From positions 54,250,001-54,314,000 of the forward strand of contig CM060733.1 of the NCBI GenBank assembly GCA_030704615.1: 64,000 nt of DNA, read 5' to 3'. A program made the position numbers and the translations under genes. This document shows positions 1 through 10,624 of this stretch, piece after piece; within the stretch, counting starts at the first letter, position 1, and each line of letters opens with the position of its first letter. Under the pieces are notes generated by a model. That model did not search any database and was not told the DNA's origin. It saw only the letters and a program-made list of their open reading frames with translations. Origin of the DNA: Takakia lepidozioides (Eukaryota > Streptophyta > Takakiopsida > Takakiales > Takakiaceae).

Positions 1-33
1 GCAGAGAAAGGGGAGAAGAGTGTACCACACCCA

Positions 34-104
34 TCAAGTAGCAGGATTTGACCCCAGGGTCATCCGGGTGGCACTCAGTGCACTTTACCAACTGAGCTAC
101 TAAC
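34..104 (-). pseudogene. tRNA-like sequence, possibly a SINE head
   Basis: Read on the minus strand, the stretch has an A-box-like word TAGCTCAGTTGGTAAA (about 84-101) and a B-box-like word GGTCAAATCC (44-53) about 30 bases apart, the arrangement of an internal RNA polymerase III promoter. The acceptor and T stems do not pair well and no clear anticodon loop forms, so it is not a working tRNA. It could be a degenerate tRNA or the 5' head of a tRNA-derived SINE; I see no obvious poly-A or T-rich tail downstream. Confidence 0.38.
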
Positions 105-297
105 TGTTGGTTTAACATTAAAACAGGTCCTTCAAATGTAAGATAACATTTAGAGAGAGGGCAGAAGAGCTGAAGGTGTCATCGTGCTTAACCTACTATT
201 CTTTGTTCCCATAAACATTCGCAGTACCCTACCAGGAGGTTCAGGAGGTTCTCGAGTTCCCTGGAGGCCCCCAAACCCTAACATGCGACGTTCTCCT

Positions 298-600
298 GGC
301 CATTTCAATATTGAAATGCCCATCTCAATAGTTCAAATGGCCTCTCATTTTTGAATAATTGGGAGTTTATGTCGCGCGTATGGGACATGGCGCGCACGGC
401 CGCACGGACACGGGGTCGCCCTCCCCCCCCCCCCCACCCCCACCTGCCAGCCGCGCAGCGTGGTCGGCAGCCCCGCAGCCCTGCCCGCACGCCGCCCAGC
501 CCGCCCGCCCTCGCCGCTGGGTCCGCCCGCCATCGGGTCCCCAGTGGGTCTGCCCAAGCTCGGTCTGCCCGCTAGTGGGTCTGCTGGGTCTGCCGCCAAG
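298..600. repeat. Left arm of a 59-kb-apart long inverted repeat (possible TIR)
   Basis: This GC-rich block is the reverse complement, with scattered differences, of 59104-59405. Shared words include CTCATTTTTGAATAATTGGG, CACCTGCCAGCCGCGCA and GGTCCGCCCGCCATCGGGTC, in the same order at both sites. The outer end is near GGCCATTTCAAT at 298. The inner part holds several GGGTCTGCC words, like the subterminal repeats of many DNA transposons. No target site duplication is obvious by eye at the two outer borders. Long GC-rich ORFs across the arm are compositional artefacts. Confidence 0.72.
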
Positions 601-834
601 TAGCCCGACGGCGGCAGACCCAAAAGCACCCCGGATGACGTGGCGCCCATCTCACTGTGATGCCGCACTGCTATGTGTGCATCGTAGCTTGCGATGCTAC
701 ATTTGGAACTAACCATCACAAGGTCTACCGTGGACCCTCTCCACAGGCTTCTGCTAGCATGATAGCATACTACAATGGTCTCCCACTCTTGTGGTGCATT
801 GCTTATTCGTCCTCAATCCCGATAGACCTAACTA

Positions 835-1060
835 TTGTAGACCCTGTCCCAGTACACCCTGTTCCAATAGACCTTCCACTGCACTCTGTTTTAGGGCAAA
901 CCCTTTTGCGTGTTCACCCTGTTACAGTAGACCCTGTGCATGTTCACCCAGTTGCAGTACACCCTGTGCGTGTTCACCCAGTTGCAGTAGACCCTGTGCG
1001 TTTTCACCCTGTTGCAGTAGACCCTGTGCTAGTACACCCTGTTAAAATAGGGCCTGTCGG
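835..1060. repeat. Minisatellite of about 30-bp units
   Basis: A unit of about 30 bases, built from GCAGTAGACCCTGTG followed by CGTGTTCACCCAGTT, is repeated about five times with point changes. All six frames through it give low-complexity peptides (HPVAVDPV-type), so the ORFs here are not taken as genes. The word GTAGACC is one base away from the GCAGACC word found elsewhere in the window. Confidence 0.75.
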
Positions 1061-1096
1061 TACGACACTGGTCTGCTAATTACGAATTGTCATTTC

Positions 1097-2190
1097 ATGC
1101 AGTTCCCCTTGTACACGTTGATGGTGTTCGACCAATGGTTGAACGGAATTCCAGTTGCATACATATTGTCAGCACGCAAGCGAACATCAGACCTTTTCCC
1201 GTGGATGTTAGCATTGCGTGATGCCCTCCTTAAGGAAAAACCCACCTGGCGGCCAAATGCCTTCATTGTTGACGTGAAGCAGAAATCAATGCAACCCGGT
1301 ATGCCACATCTCAATCTGCCCTATGGTATGCTCTATGGTCCACTACACGGTCTGCTATATGGTCTGCCTTGTCTGGTCTCACGCTTGTGGCAGTACTAAA
1401 TCCGGTATGCCACATCTCATTCTGCCCTATGGTCTGCCCTGTGGTCTGCCATATGGTCTCAATCTGCCCTATGGTCTTATGGTCCGCTCCAGGGTCTGCT
1501 ATATAGTTTGCCCTATTTGGTCTGCCCTGTTTGGTCTCATGCTTGTGGCGGTGCTGAATACGAATGCCCGGTCCAGGCACTTTTGACTTTGTGGCCGCAT
1601 GCAGGTCTGTTTTCACAGGAGTATGCATTTTCCTCTGCCTTTGGCATATACGGAAGGCCTGGGTCAAGCAATCATGCCAGAAAATCAGTGATCCGGGAAC
1701 AGCCTCGAAATTGTTGGCAAATATGGGCGACCTTATATATTGCAGAGGTGGACCGCAGAAAGAAGACGAAGCTGTGAAATGGGTTAAGAAAAAATTGAAG
1801 GCAATGAAAAAGAAATATCCTGCTGGTCAGTTGTTCCTCCACTACATTCATGCGTACTGGGTTCCCAAAATCGCTATGTGGTGTACTGCTACCCGCAAGA
1901 TTCCACATGCAAGCCAAGATACTAATGCAAGCATTGAGGCATACCACGGAAACTTAAAGGCGAGACTTAATATGGGCAAAGGCAAAATGTCGGGTCGAAG
2001 AGCCGACTGGCTCATATGGGAGTTGACTGGGCGTGTACTTATCCACTACTGGTACGGCATTCATCTAAAGACGCATGGGTTTATTCCAGTGTTGGCTGGG
2101 TACCATGTTTTGAGCCCTCTCCCGGTCCCGGTTATGGCGTACTCTTTGAAAAAAATGGATGAGGTGGACGGAGGGAATGTCTGCATGTGA
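1097..2190 (+). pseudogene. MULE-like transposase, central part, broken
   Basis: Two reading frames carry a plausible MULE/DDE transposase core. The first (1097-1300) gives a segment ending FIVDVKQKSM, a position that in this family normally holds a DD motif before the LW-H block. The second (about 1590-2190) contains SVFTGVCIFLCLWHIRKAW, the hallmark CxW-H region of MULE transposases, then DTNASIEAYHGNLKARL and RRADWLIWELTGRVLIHYWY. The interval 1300-1603 between them looks like an intron or insertion: GTATGC at its left, ATGCAG at its right, filled with GGTCTGC-type repeats. The joined phase does not work cleanly, so the copy is probably dead. No zinc-finger N-terminus or SWIM tail is present here; a SWIM tail of this general type is at 39.2-40.7 kb. 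Family assignment is by motif only. Confidence 0.6.
1310..1560. repeat. GGTCTGC-rich interspersed repeat inside the transposase gene
   Basis: Short units such as CTATGGTCTGCC, CTATATGGTCTGCC and CCTATGGTCTG recur about a dozen times, and the segment GCCACATCTCAATCTGCCCTATGG occurs twice in slightly different form (near 1304 and 1409). The array sits between the two coding parts of the MULE-like transposase, in the place of an intron. Confidence 0.65.
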
Positions 2191-2209
2191 TGTAAGATGG
2201 GTGCCCGCT

Positions 2210-2900
2210 GATCTGAAAAGGTCTGCTCATGGAAGGTGTTGTGGAAGTTGTTATCTGGAAAGGTCCCAAGGTCTCCCCGGTAATTTTGGGTTAGATGTGC
2301 AATGCCTCCACGAAAGTCTGTTTTGGCAAGGACAAGTTTTTGTCACCCAAATGAGCCTCGGACTTAGGGTGTCCCACCACATTGTCTGGCTGGGGAGTAC
2401 TGGCAATCCAGTCGGGGGTTTGCTGTTCCTTGTTCTCCATAATCAAGGTCTGCTGGTTCGCATGTCGGTACTTGGGATTTTGCTGGGAAGGGTCTGCTCG
2501 CTCCACGGTTTGCTCGCTGCGGTCCTCCTGGGTCTCCATGGGAGTTGGCTTCTATGTAGATGAAGGGCCTATTGTTGTATGAACTCCAATGAGCCTGCAT
2601 TTAACGGGTGACTCAACACTAGTATGGCCACTGAGGGCTCTTAGAAGTTGCCTTGCGCCATTGGCGTATTGGTCAAGAGCATTCCGAACAAGCTCGTCCT
2701 CCGGGTCATACTCTGCAACATGTCACAAACATGACAGAAACAAAGCACTCATCCCTGGTCTGCTAACAAACGGAAGAATACATGGGGGTTTGTTCTTGAC
2801 GTGGTCTGCTTCAGAACGTCTGTTGGTTGTCATGGTTTACATGCTCTGGGATAAAGTCTGCGTTCATGGTCACCGACAAGGTCTGTTAACAATGTCTGTT
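2210..2900. repeat. Region with dispersed GGTCTGC words
   Basis: After the transposase stop at 2190 the sequence has no convincing gene, but GGTCTGCT and close variants (AAGGTCTGC, GTGGTCTGC, GGGTCTGC, AAGTCTGCG, AATGTCTG) occur about ten times. Their spacing is irregular, unlike a satellite. The ORFs across it (for example 2159-2563) show no family features and are taken as chance. Confidence 0.5.
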
Positions 2901-3489
2901 AGGTCTGATGACATACCATGATCTAGGACTGTGGTCCACATCCCAATATCTTTCATGAGCCGATCCATGAAGGCCTCGTCAAGCTCTCCCAGAGCTGCAA
3001 CACGGTCTTCTGCTGGAAACCCGCTCCAGAGCACTTGGAAAGCATGTCGTTTGTTGAATGCAGTGTCCAAAATCGCACGCTCCTACACAATCACAAACCA
3101 CATCATGGCATCTTGCGTGATACTTTCCCGAGCCTCTTCACTTCCGTACAGCAGGTCCATCCACAGGTTGTGAAGGTCTTTTTTTAATTTGGTGTAGGAC
3201 CTGAAATTGCCAAATTGCATCCATTGACGGCGGGAGAAACAATCTGCCATCTCTTGAAAAACACTATCTGTCAAGCTCGCTAAGTGCTTCGGACGAACAC
3301 CAAATATTGGGTAGGCGATGGCCTTATCTCCAGTGGGCGTGGGTTGTGCATGAGAAAGAGTTGCGCGATAAGCGGTGGCTCGGTCTCCTCTGCCAAAAGC
3401 GCCACTCCATACTCACGGGCTTTGTCCAAAACACGAGTGGCCTTCTCCGCCGTGAACTCCATTGAGGAGTGCTGCGAGCAAAGGTCCAC
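2870..3489 (-). pseudogene. Decayed unidentified ORF
   Basis: Minus-strand frames at 3489-3280, 3274-3083 and 3070-2870 give natural-looking protein (for example CFSRRQWMQFGNF, MWMDLLYGSEEARESI-like and VLWSGFPAEDRVAALGELDEA pieces). The last two are in the same frame separated only by one stop at 3083-3085; the first is shifted. I read this as one former coding region of at least 200 codons, broken by a stop and a frameshift. I do not recognise the family. It lies opposite in strand to the MULE-like transposase and the Ulp1 gene and may be cargo of the same element. Confidence 0.4.
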
Positions 3490-3599
3490 CGGGAGGCGAC
3501 AATGCGGTGAAGCTCATTGTACCAGTCCAGATGCCGATTGTTTTCCCCACAACGAAACTTCATAAGAGTGGGGTCATTCTCATCAGTTACAGACCGCTG

Positions 3600-4019
3600 T
3601 GGAGGTCGCCATGGTTAAGGTGGCCATTTTGGTCCACATCATAGGTATGGATTTGAAGTGGCAAAATCATTTGTCAGTTGACTCATATGGACTAATATAT
3701 TTAAAACAAATAGGCATTTTTTGAAAAGTCCATAGCTCATCTTGCTTTTTGGATTTTGGGTGTCATTTGTTTTTTTAGAAGTATAAAAACCTATAATCTT
3801 CAATGGCTAGATGGCATATTGAATTTTTTTTGTAAACTCTAATTTTTAGTTTTTCATAATTTCTCGAAATAATAGACTAAAATGTTTAATGAATTATATC
3901 TTTAATGGGGTAGAAATCTTTACTAAATATGTTCAGTATACCATTATCTATCGCTAAAAAAATATTTTGGATAGTATCATCAACTTTTTGTTTTTTGGTC
4001 ATGGACTTTCATGGAGCAG
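3600..4019. other. AT-rich stretch without a gene
   Basis: No coding signal, RNA gene or repeat was recognised here. Composition shifts to AT-rich with short T runs, compatible with the promoter or intergenic side of the gene that follows. Confidence 0.5.
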
Positions 4020-4029
4020 GATCTGCCGT

Positions 4030-4160
4030 TTTTGGTCCACTCAACCCTACAACTGCCCAGTAGACCAGTAGACCATACATCAGTAGGCCATATCAGTAGA
4101 CCAATAGAGCATAGTAGTAGACCATAGCTGTGGACCCATACAGCAGACCACAGCCACGAC
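4030..4160. repeat. Array of CAGTAGACCA-type units
   Basis: About eight short units of the form CAGTAGACCATA, CAGTAGGCCATAT and CAGCAGACCACAG follow one another with variable spacers. They lie immediately upstream of the Ulp1-like gene. The core AGACCA relates them to the GCAGACC/GGTCTGC word seen elsewhere in the window, so they could be transposase-binding or promoter repeats of the same element; that is inference. Confidence 0.6.
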
Positions 4161-4164
4161 AGTA

Positions 4165-5917
4165 GTGCCCCTTTCAAAGCAACTGCAGTACCATGTTGCG
4201 AAACCCCGAACACAATGTGAAGTCTGTGCCAACCTTCTTTGTCCGGAAACAGATCCCCTGACTCAACTTGAAATGGACTTGTCTTGCAGTCAGGTATTCC
4301 CTGACTTTGGTGGACTGCCTCCCCTTATGGGGTCTTTCACTTCATCACATAACTTTGTGTGTCATCCCCCCATTTCTGTCCGAAAGCCCACTGATGAGGG
4401 TGTAATTGTGCCTGCAGTAACCAATGTCGGGTCGTCCAGAACCCCTCATGGTGAACTGCTTGAACACTATGATACGCAACATTGGCACATTATGGCCTTG
4501 CCCTCCCCCCTTCGTCGTTTCAAGATGATTTTTGATGGTCTAAATACTCCAAACAGCACAAATGCCACGGCACGATTTGATGGTGATGTGCATGGGAGTG
4601 TGCACAAAGTACCTAAACGCTCTCGCTCTGTTACCTTTGCCAATCCCATTGCCACCCATACCACTCCACCTGCCAGCGCAGACATTCCTCCGCTATGTCA
4701 ACTTCCATCCACCGATAATCAAGTAGTTGTAGCCCGTGGGAAAAAAAAAACATTGTCCAGGTATGCATTTGCATTCGTTGCACATGCACATGTTTCTTTG
4801 GCCCATACAATGTAACTGTCATGCAGATTGTGTTGTTGTCATAATGCGCCGTGTTCGTGGACATGCGCAGAATTCATGAGGCGATGGAAAACGTGATGTG
4901 AGTTCAACGCCCGTGCACCCTTCTTTATCGTAAATCTTATGGTATACCTTCAATCCTGTTTGAAACTGTAGTGTATGCTTACATTGTCCATGCAGACATG
5001 CTCTGTGGGGTCTGTTCAGGATTTGTTGTGGTGCAGTGGTGAGCAAGACTACGGACGTCTGGTTCTTCCAAGATTCGTTGTCCCCTCAGATCCCTCTTAG
5101 ACTAGAAGATGCAAATGATCTGGTGGATGAAAAGGGTTGGATAAGTGACCGTGTGATGGACTTTTGGGTGTGTTGCAAAAAATTGTCCCTTCCACATAAT
5201 GTGTACAGGATGTGTCTTTGCAACCATTGCAAGAAATTTGGAAACAGAGTCAGCTCCATACAGGCTTGGGTGGACACAAGGTTCCCTACCCTTGACTATA
5301 TTGGTGTCGAAGTGCTCGTTGTCCCTGTTACATTTAAGTGAGTTTTCTCCATTCGACCTGCCTCTGTTCCTATCACTTTCGTGCATATGGGTTCTTTTTC
5401 ATGCACATCTTGATGAAGACTAAGCTGAAGGTGTGAATGTTTTGTGTAGCAACCACTGGAGTGTTCTTATTTTGGAACACGAGCACTACCTTCACTTCAA
5501 TAGCATTAAAAGCCTGCATAAACACAAGATGTTGAAGCCTTTGTTTGCAAGAGTGTGGGCTGTACTGCGAGGATTATACCCTCCAAACCCAAAGTGGACA
5601 GAGGCCATACACCCAAAGCGGTGGGTGACCCCCCATGTGCCCCAGCAAGTCTCCAACTGGGAGTGTGGCATGTTTACTGCTCATTACATGGATGTGTACT
5701 TGGAGGAAACATTTGTCAACCCAAAACCACGTGGCACAGGCCCGGTAAGCACACTCTTCCAATACTGTAATACGGATGCTTTGCTTGCTGAAGTGCTCAT
5801 GGCCATTGCTTGCTGAAGTGCTCATACTATAGTTTTGCGGTGGAGTTTCTCAGTGTGGGAACTTGTTTGCAGCTGAACTTGCAATGGTTCCCCGTTGAGG
5901 CTGCTTTGAAAAAGTGA
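4165..5917 (+). CDS. Ulp1/C48 cysteine protease gene, transposon-associated
   Basis: The gene encodes a Ulp1-like (SUMO protease family, C48) peptidase. Such domains are common cargo of plant CACTA and Mutator elements. A four-exon model fits GT-AG splicing: up to 4760, 5020-5337, 5450-5744 and 5873-5917. The junctions rebuild family motifs: the second intron joins VTF to NNHWSVLI, giving the catalytic His block, and later come VPQQVSNWECGMF with the oxyanion Gln and catalytic Cys. The position that usually holds the catalytic Asp reads FNSI, so it may be changed. The upstream block LEDANDLVDEKGWISDRVMDFW matches the family's substrate-side helix region. The last exon ends LNLQWFPVEAALKK then stop. 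Exon 1 (4165-4760) is unlike known domains and its true start is uncertain; no ATG lies at the frame's left edge and earlier exons may exist. Confidence 0.72.
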
Positions 5918-6294
5918 GGGAACATTCGCAATTTGGTTATGGCAGAATTGGAGGGTGGAGGAGGACATGGCCTCCCATTCGCACGACCACCATATGTTAG
6001 ACTTCCTAAAGACCCTGTGCAACCTGCTGTCCTTGCTACCCACCTTTCGTAGCCTAGGACCAGAACTCGATACAGTTGTCGAAGCAAACTGAAATGAAAA
6101 GTTTTGTCCTGTCATTGCAATGCTCCATTTCATTCTACATACTATTCTGACATGCCTACAATGATGTGCATCATTGTGAAAATTTCTTCATGTACTTCTT
6201 AACTGAAGCAAACAACACAACATTGTTTTCTTGCATTGCCTTCTCACTCACACAAGTTCACATTGTATGCACCCTGTGAACATGCATATAAGAA
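5918..6294. other. Gap without recognised gene
   Basis: Downstream of the Ulp1-like stop codon I see no coding signal or repeat; the stretch probably holds the 3' untranslated part of that gene and spacer. Confidence 0.4.
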
Positions 6295-6759
6295 CTACCC
6301 ATTGACAAGCCAGTCGTACTCATATGCATAGTCCATTGACGGTAAAAACGGATACACGGCTCGATTGTCATCTTCTGTCAGGATATTAAGTATAATGCAT
6401 GCCAAAGTTTTGTGCTCCACCCTCCAACACCTCCAATATGTTGCACAATGGTAGATCAATGTATCGTAAGATCCCCGATGACTGACGTTAGGATTTGTGT
6501 AGTGATACATGCATACAGGGCAGCGTGCATGGGGTCTTATGATGAATTCCCATGCAGCATGGTTCCTCTCAAAAAAAGCAGCCCACCGCCTATGCATGTT
6601 CACCCGATGTGCAAGTGTCTGTGGACCATACCAGTCGAAGGTTCGCGAAACATATTCCAAGACACATGTCTCTCCAACCCCCATGCCTAATGCACATTGC
6701 CTTTCATTCACATAATCCCAAGGATTAAATTCCTCCTCTCCTTCATGTTCAAGTGCCAT
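6295..6759 (-). CDS. Unidentified Cys/His/Trp-rich ORF, 154 aa
   Basis: An ATG-started minus-strand ORF of 154 codons. It is rich in aromatic residues and has a cluster with CPVCMYHYTNP followed by CATYWRCW, which could bind a metal (C-x2-C then C-x5-C), and an acidic start (EHEGEEEFNPWDYV). I do not recognise a family. It lies convergent to the Ulp1-like gene, which ends about 380 bases away. It may be a transposon accessory protein, a host gene fragment, or a chance ORF; residue usage looks protein-like rather than random. Confidence 0.4.
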   Translation of the reverse strand: MALEHEGEEEFNPWDYVNERQCALGMGVGETCVLEYVSRTFDWYGPQTLAHRVNMHRRWAAFFERNHAAWEFIIRPHARCPVCMYHYTNPNVSHRGSYDTLIYHCATYWRCWRVEHKTLACIILNILTEDDNRAVYPFLPSMDYAYEYDWLVNG

Positions 6760-7294
6760 GCAATAAGGGGTTCACTGTATGAATGACCGAGGATAAGAGT
6801 ACGCATCACTATGAGGGACGCCCACTGCCATAAGAACCCAAATGGCACACATGCACCCCAAGTAATCTGAAGCCCCATCATGAGGCAAGGTACTGCTTCT
6901 TCAACCTGAATCTCTCATGGAGTCACCGACGGATGCATCATTCGACATCTCAATGACGATTTGTACATGCTGCCCTTTTACATGTATACGTTGTGTGTCC
7001 TTTCATCCTTCTCATGCACATTCATGCATGACAGATCATGCTGCAAGTTACATGTTGCGGGGAGTTGCGTATGCTCATTCTACAGAGGGGAAGTATTGGA
7101 CTTCCATTGATTTCACATTTCCAAGACTCAGAAGGGCCCAAGAAAACATGAACCCTTACAAAAAAGGTTGCCTCCACCAAGAACACTTCCTCGAAGTATA
7201 GTACAACAGGAAGAGTAAGAAAATGACATTCATGATGAGGAGGAGAGCAAAAACTAGCATCGGTTTTATCGTGGCATCTTGGTGGAAAACGCAT

Positions 7295-8373
7295 TCACCC
7301 GTTTCGGGGATGGGAGTTCTGCCTCTGCGCTTGATTCCTCCGAGTCGTCGGCCTCATCTGCTTGGAACAATCTATCCGCCTCACTATCGAAACTCTTCTC
7401 CGAATCGTCAGACTCCACCACAGGACGTCGGTCGTTGCCTCCCATGGCACTCTCTTGAATCCGAGCACTCCGCCTCTAAAGAGCAAGGTCACGCGGCGGC
7501 CCAACAGGGAGTTGGGAAGGCCCAGCTTCTGCCTCACTCTACACAACACCTTCCGCAACGTCAGTCCCACACAACCTGCACGCTCCTCCTTAGAAAACAA
7601 GGTACTTGCAGCCTTTGGCCCTTCGCTACAAGGCGGGGAATGTTTAAAAAAAAAACTAGGGCAACGCTGCTCCCCTCCACTAATACTTTGCCACATGTTA
7701 GTTTTATCCTAGTCATAGTGAAACTTTCAACTTCAATTTTACTGTAGATTCTACTTCGTACTTGCAGCTGAAGAGGCCCTGGCAGGACTGACGCCCCATG
7801 AACGAAGACTCTTAAAAAACACAAAAGCAAGAGGAGAAAGCATAAAGATTTGACCTTCTTACATTGAAGAAAAAGACTACCTGCATAAAGGAAGGCGAAA
7901 GCGAAAGAATGTAATAAGGGTTTAAGGTGAAAGAGATACTCCTGATCTATGTCCTCGATAAGACCGAGCTCCTTCATGCGCTCTGCGTTTCGGATAAGAT
8001 TCCGCTTCCGCATGCGTTCATACTCAGTCAGGCCCTCCTCCTCATGCGCGAGTGACGGGCCACCTTCCCCAACTGCATTGGAGTGTTTGTCCATTCTGCT
8101 ACTGCTAATGAACTTTGCTGTGGTGGAGGGAGGCTTCATGTCAGTCAACGATAATGGCGGGGCGGATTGCCTAAGAAACCAGGTGAAGTGCTTGTTGCAA
8201 GCAGCGACCAAGCTCTCCAATAGCATTCGTCGTAAAGAGAAAAACACGAATGGGCGGGAAAGACGTAGGGCCGATACACATAGGCATTTCAGGACCTGGC
8301 AACCTACGAAGGTGGACGAGTCAGGTAGGTTTTCGTGGGTCTTAGCGGAGGTTTCCCGAAGTTTCCAGAGCAA
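7295..8373 (-). pseudogene. Unidentified plant-type ORF with YER-x-R helix motif
   Basis: On the minus strand the frame 8373-7561 contains EGLTEYERMRKRNLIRNAER followed by MKELGLIEDID. The pattern E-Y-E-R-x-R-x-x-N-x-x-R-N-x-x-x-L-x-x-L-G-L occurs in many plant nuclear proteins with unknown role. The convincing part spans roughly 8110-7930, starting perhaps at the ATG of MDKHSNAVGEGG. A second frame, 7696-7295, carries a basic segment (RKVLCRVRQKLGLPNSLLGR) that may be a later exon of the same gene. The rest of both frames is poor in protein character. I take this as an exon fragment of a host gene or a decayed transposon ORF. Confidence 0.35.
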
Positions 8374-8666
8374 GTAGCATTACTCCCTCCTTGTCTTCCT
8401 CCTGTTCTGCCCTCACAATTGATTGAGCTGGGACATTTGTTTCCAATTGGAGTGTCACATTACTACAGAGTTTGCCGATTTGGGCAGCGGTTCATAAGAA
8501 AAATACAGAGGTATGAAGGTTATGATAAAATCATCATAGTGGCTCAGCTCCGTTTAGCTTGAAGACAAGTTCAAATGTATCTCCATTATTTGTAGGTGTG
8601 CAAAATTTATTTGCCTTCTTGTGTGTGGCTTTATGAGAGCAGTTGTTTTGTTGTCTTACAAGTGTG

Positions 8667-8762
8667 GTATTGTGTTGTTCATGGTGGGCTCATACAGTCA
8701 AGTGGTGTTGCCTTGTATTGTGTTGTTCATGGTGGGCTCATATACTCAAGTGGGTGTGCCTG
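8667..8762. repeat. Tandem duplication, 48-bp period
   Basis: A 48-base unit beginning GTATTGTGTTGTTCATGGTG occurs twice in direct succession with a few differences. No gene is recognised around it; 8380-9640 otherwise shows no coding signal I can support. Confidence 0.6.
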
Positions 8763-9919
8763 GGATGCCATGGGCGACAAGAACGATGATTGCTACATAG
8801 TCAATGCTGCTATCTATGTGGGTTACTCGTTTTTGGCATCATCGTAGTGACAATTGCATGGTGAGTTTTGTCTTCCCTGAGGCTGCCCAACCTTTCTTCT
8901 TCTTCCCTATTTATCTCTTCTCTATCACCCTTGGTCTCTTGATTGTGAACTGTAGCTACAGTGCTGACTGAGTATTTATGTTACTGCAACGATTTGGATT
9001 AAACTCAATCACTTAACAGTGGTTTTCTGGATTAAGAATTTGTGGTATCAGGCAGGGGCTTGATGGGTTTGTTTTTTCAAACATGGCAGAATGTTGATAA
9101 GGACCTGACAACACCTTAAGGAAAATTCAGACAGACTTGCTTACTGGTATTTGTTTTCCGTTGCTTGCTACTATGGCAGTGTATTCATAAGGCTATGGAG
9201 TAATAATCTTTTACCTGGTTCAAGCTATTGAAATTCCTAACAGATATTTCTTTGACCTGGTATAAGGTTCGTAATTGGTAAGCTTGTTTCTTCAAACATA
9301 GTAGAGACGTGTTGATAGGGATCTGGGACAACATTTTACCGCATGGTTTTGCCTGTTGGAAAATCAAATAGCTCTGTTTTTGTTTTGTTTCATCTAAAGT
9401 GGTTGTAAGCAGGTTCTGGAACAATACTTCCAGACCCACATTATGCTCCATGGAATGAGAATCATGTCTGAATGTGTGGATGAAATCTCTTTACAGCAAA
9501 ACAAGGTTATTTCATGATGAATGCCTTACTTTTCCCACCCTCCCACCCAAACATTTCAGGTACCCTGAAATCTACAACGAAGAATCAAATCAGGTGTTGT
9601 GAAGGGAAGAAGATGTTAAATAGAACCTTTGTAAGGTTGCTTTGTCTTTTAATGACAATGACTTTGTAAAGTCTTGTCTTGACATGACAATGAGTAGGTT
9701 ATTGTCTTTGGTCCATGACGTTTATTTCAGCAGTTGGGGATGGAGAGAGGGGTGCTCTCGAGAATCATGCATACTTGATGCTGCTCATATTGCAGTAAAT
9801 CCATTGAGGTTGTTATATGCTGGCCCAGCCAAAAGTTTATACCCAGTGCATCTGTTCGTTTGTGTTCATTGTAAGTTGCTCATCAAGCACGGGTGTTCGT
9901 GGTGTTGGTGCTTTTGCAG

Positions 9920-10087
9920 GGCTGGGGTTTGTGACATCATTTGTGTTTATCTTCTTGGTGGGAGTGTTTGTGTCATCATGGATCAAAGCCCCAGTGCTAC
10001 TTGTTGGGGAGTGGTTTATTAAGCGGATATCACTGGTGAAACACATATACTTTGCCTCTAAGCAGATCAGTGCTACCATTTCCCCAG
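9920..10087 (+). pseudogene. Orphan exon of a COV1/LCV-like membrane protein (DUF502)
   Basis: The translation matches the central exon of plant CONTINUOUS VASCULAR RING / LIKE-COV proteins: GLGFVTSFVFIFLVGVFVSSW, then GEWFIKRISLVKHIYFASKQ and ISATISP. Good splice signals flank it (TTTTGCAG before 9920, CCCCAG/GTGATT at 10087/10088), and the phase of both ends is that of an internal exon. The protein family consists of endomembrane proteins with several membrane segments linked to vascular patterning. The expected upstream (membrane) and downstream (FKEVAIIRHPR-type) exons are not visible nearby, so this looks like a captured or stranded single exon rather than a working gene. Confidence 0.72.
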
Positions 10088-10624
10088 GTGATTATCCTCA
10101 ACAATCCATGTTTTTATTACTGAAACCTTTTCCTTCTCTAGTGTTTGGCCTTTACCACCTTCCTGCTCGGAACAATTGCTATGAGATAGCTGGCAGGGAA
10201 AGCTGATAATGTCAGCTGATAGCTGATAGCAGTGACCTGATAACTGATAGTTTGCGCCTTGGGTGGGTTGTCAGGTGGAGTAGGTAGCAGCAGTGGCTGA
10301 CGCTCTCACAAGCGGCCAGTGCTTCTTTGACATAGGTGACCCTGCTTCATCCTCTTGTCACATTGCTCCTTACATTTGAATGTATAATTATGATGTAGCA
10401 GATATGAGTACATATGAGCAGATTCTCATATGTTGCAGTTTGCTACGACTGATGTGTTGCCATGAAACATCTATGGCACGGGGGGTTTTATACATTAGCT
10501 GTCAGGTTGCTGCTGCATTAACCAAAGGGATGTCAGTTCACAACCCTAATTATTTCACCTATAAACTGGGCCTCGGCTTTATTGTAACGTATGGTGGTGG
10601 ATGATGTCATGGTAGGCCCAAATT
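10088..10624. other. Spacer without recognised gene
   Basis: Contains a short run of GATAGCTGATA-like repeats near 10200-10250 but no coding signal that I can support. Confidence 0.4.

Noticed and set aside
270-285. Telomere-like CCAAACCCTAAC
   Set aside because: A single copy without tandem repetition is not evidence of telomeric sequence.
305-719. Pro/Arg/Gly-rich ORFs at the left end
   Set aside because: They cover the GC-rich inverted repeat arm, appear in several frames and on both strands, and match no protein.
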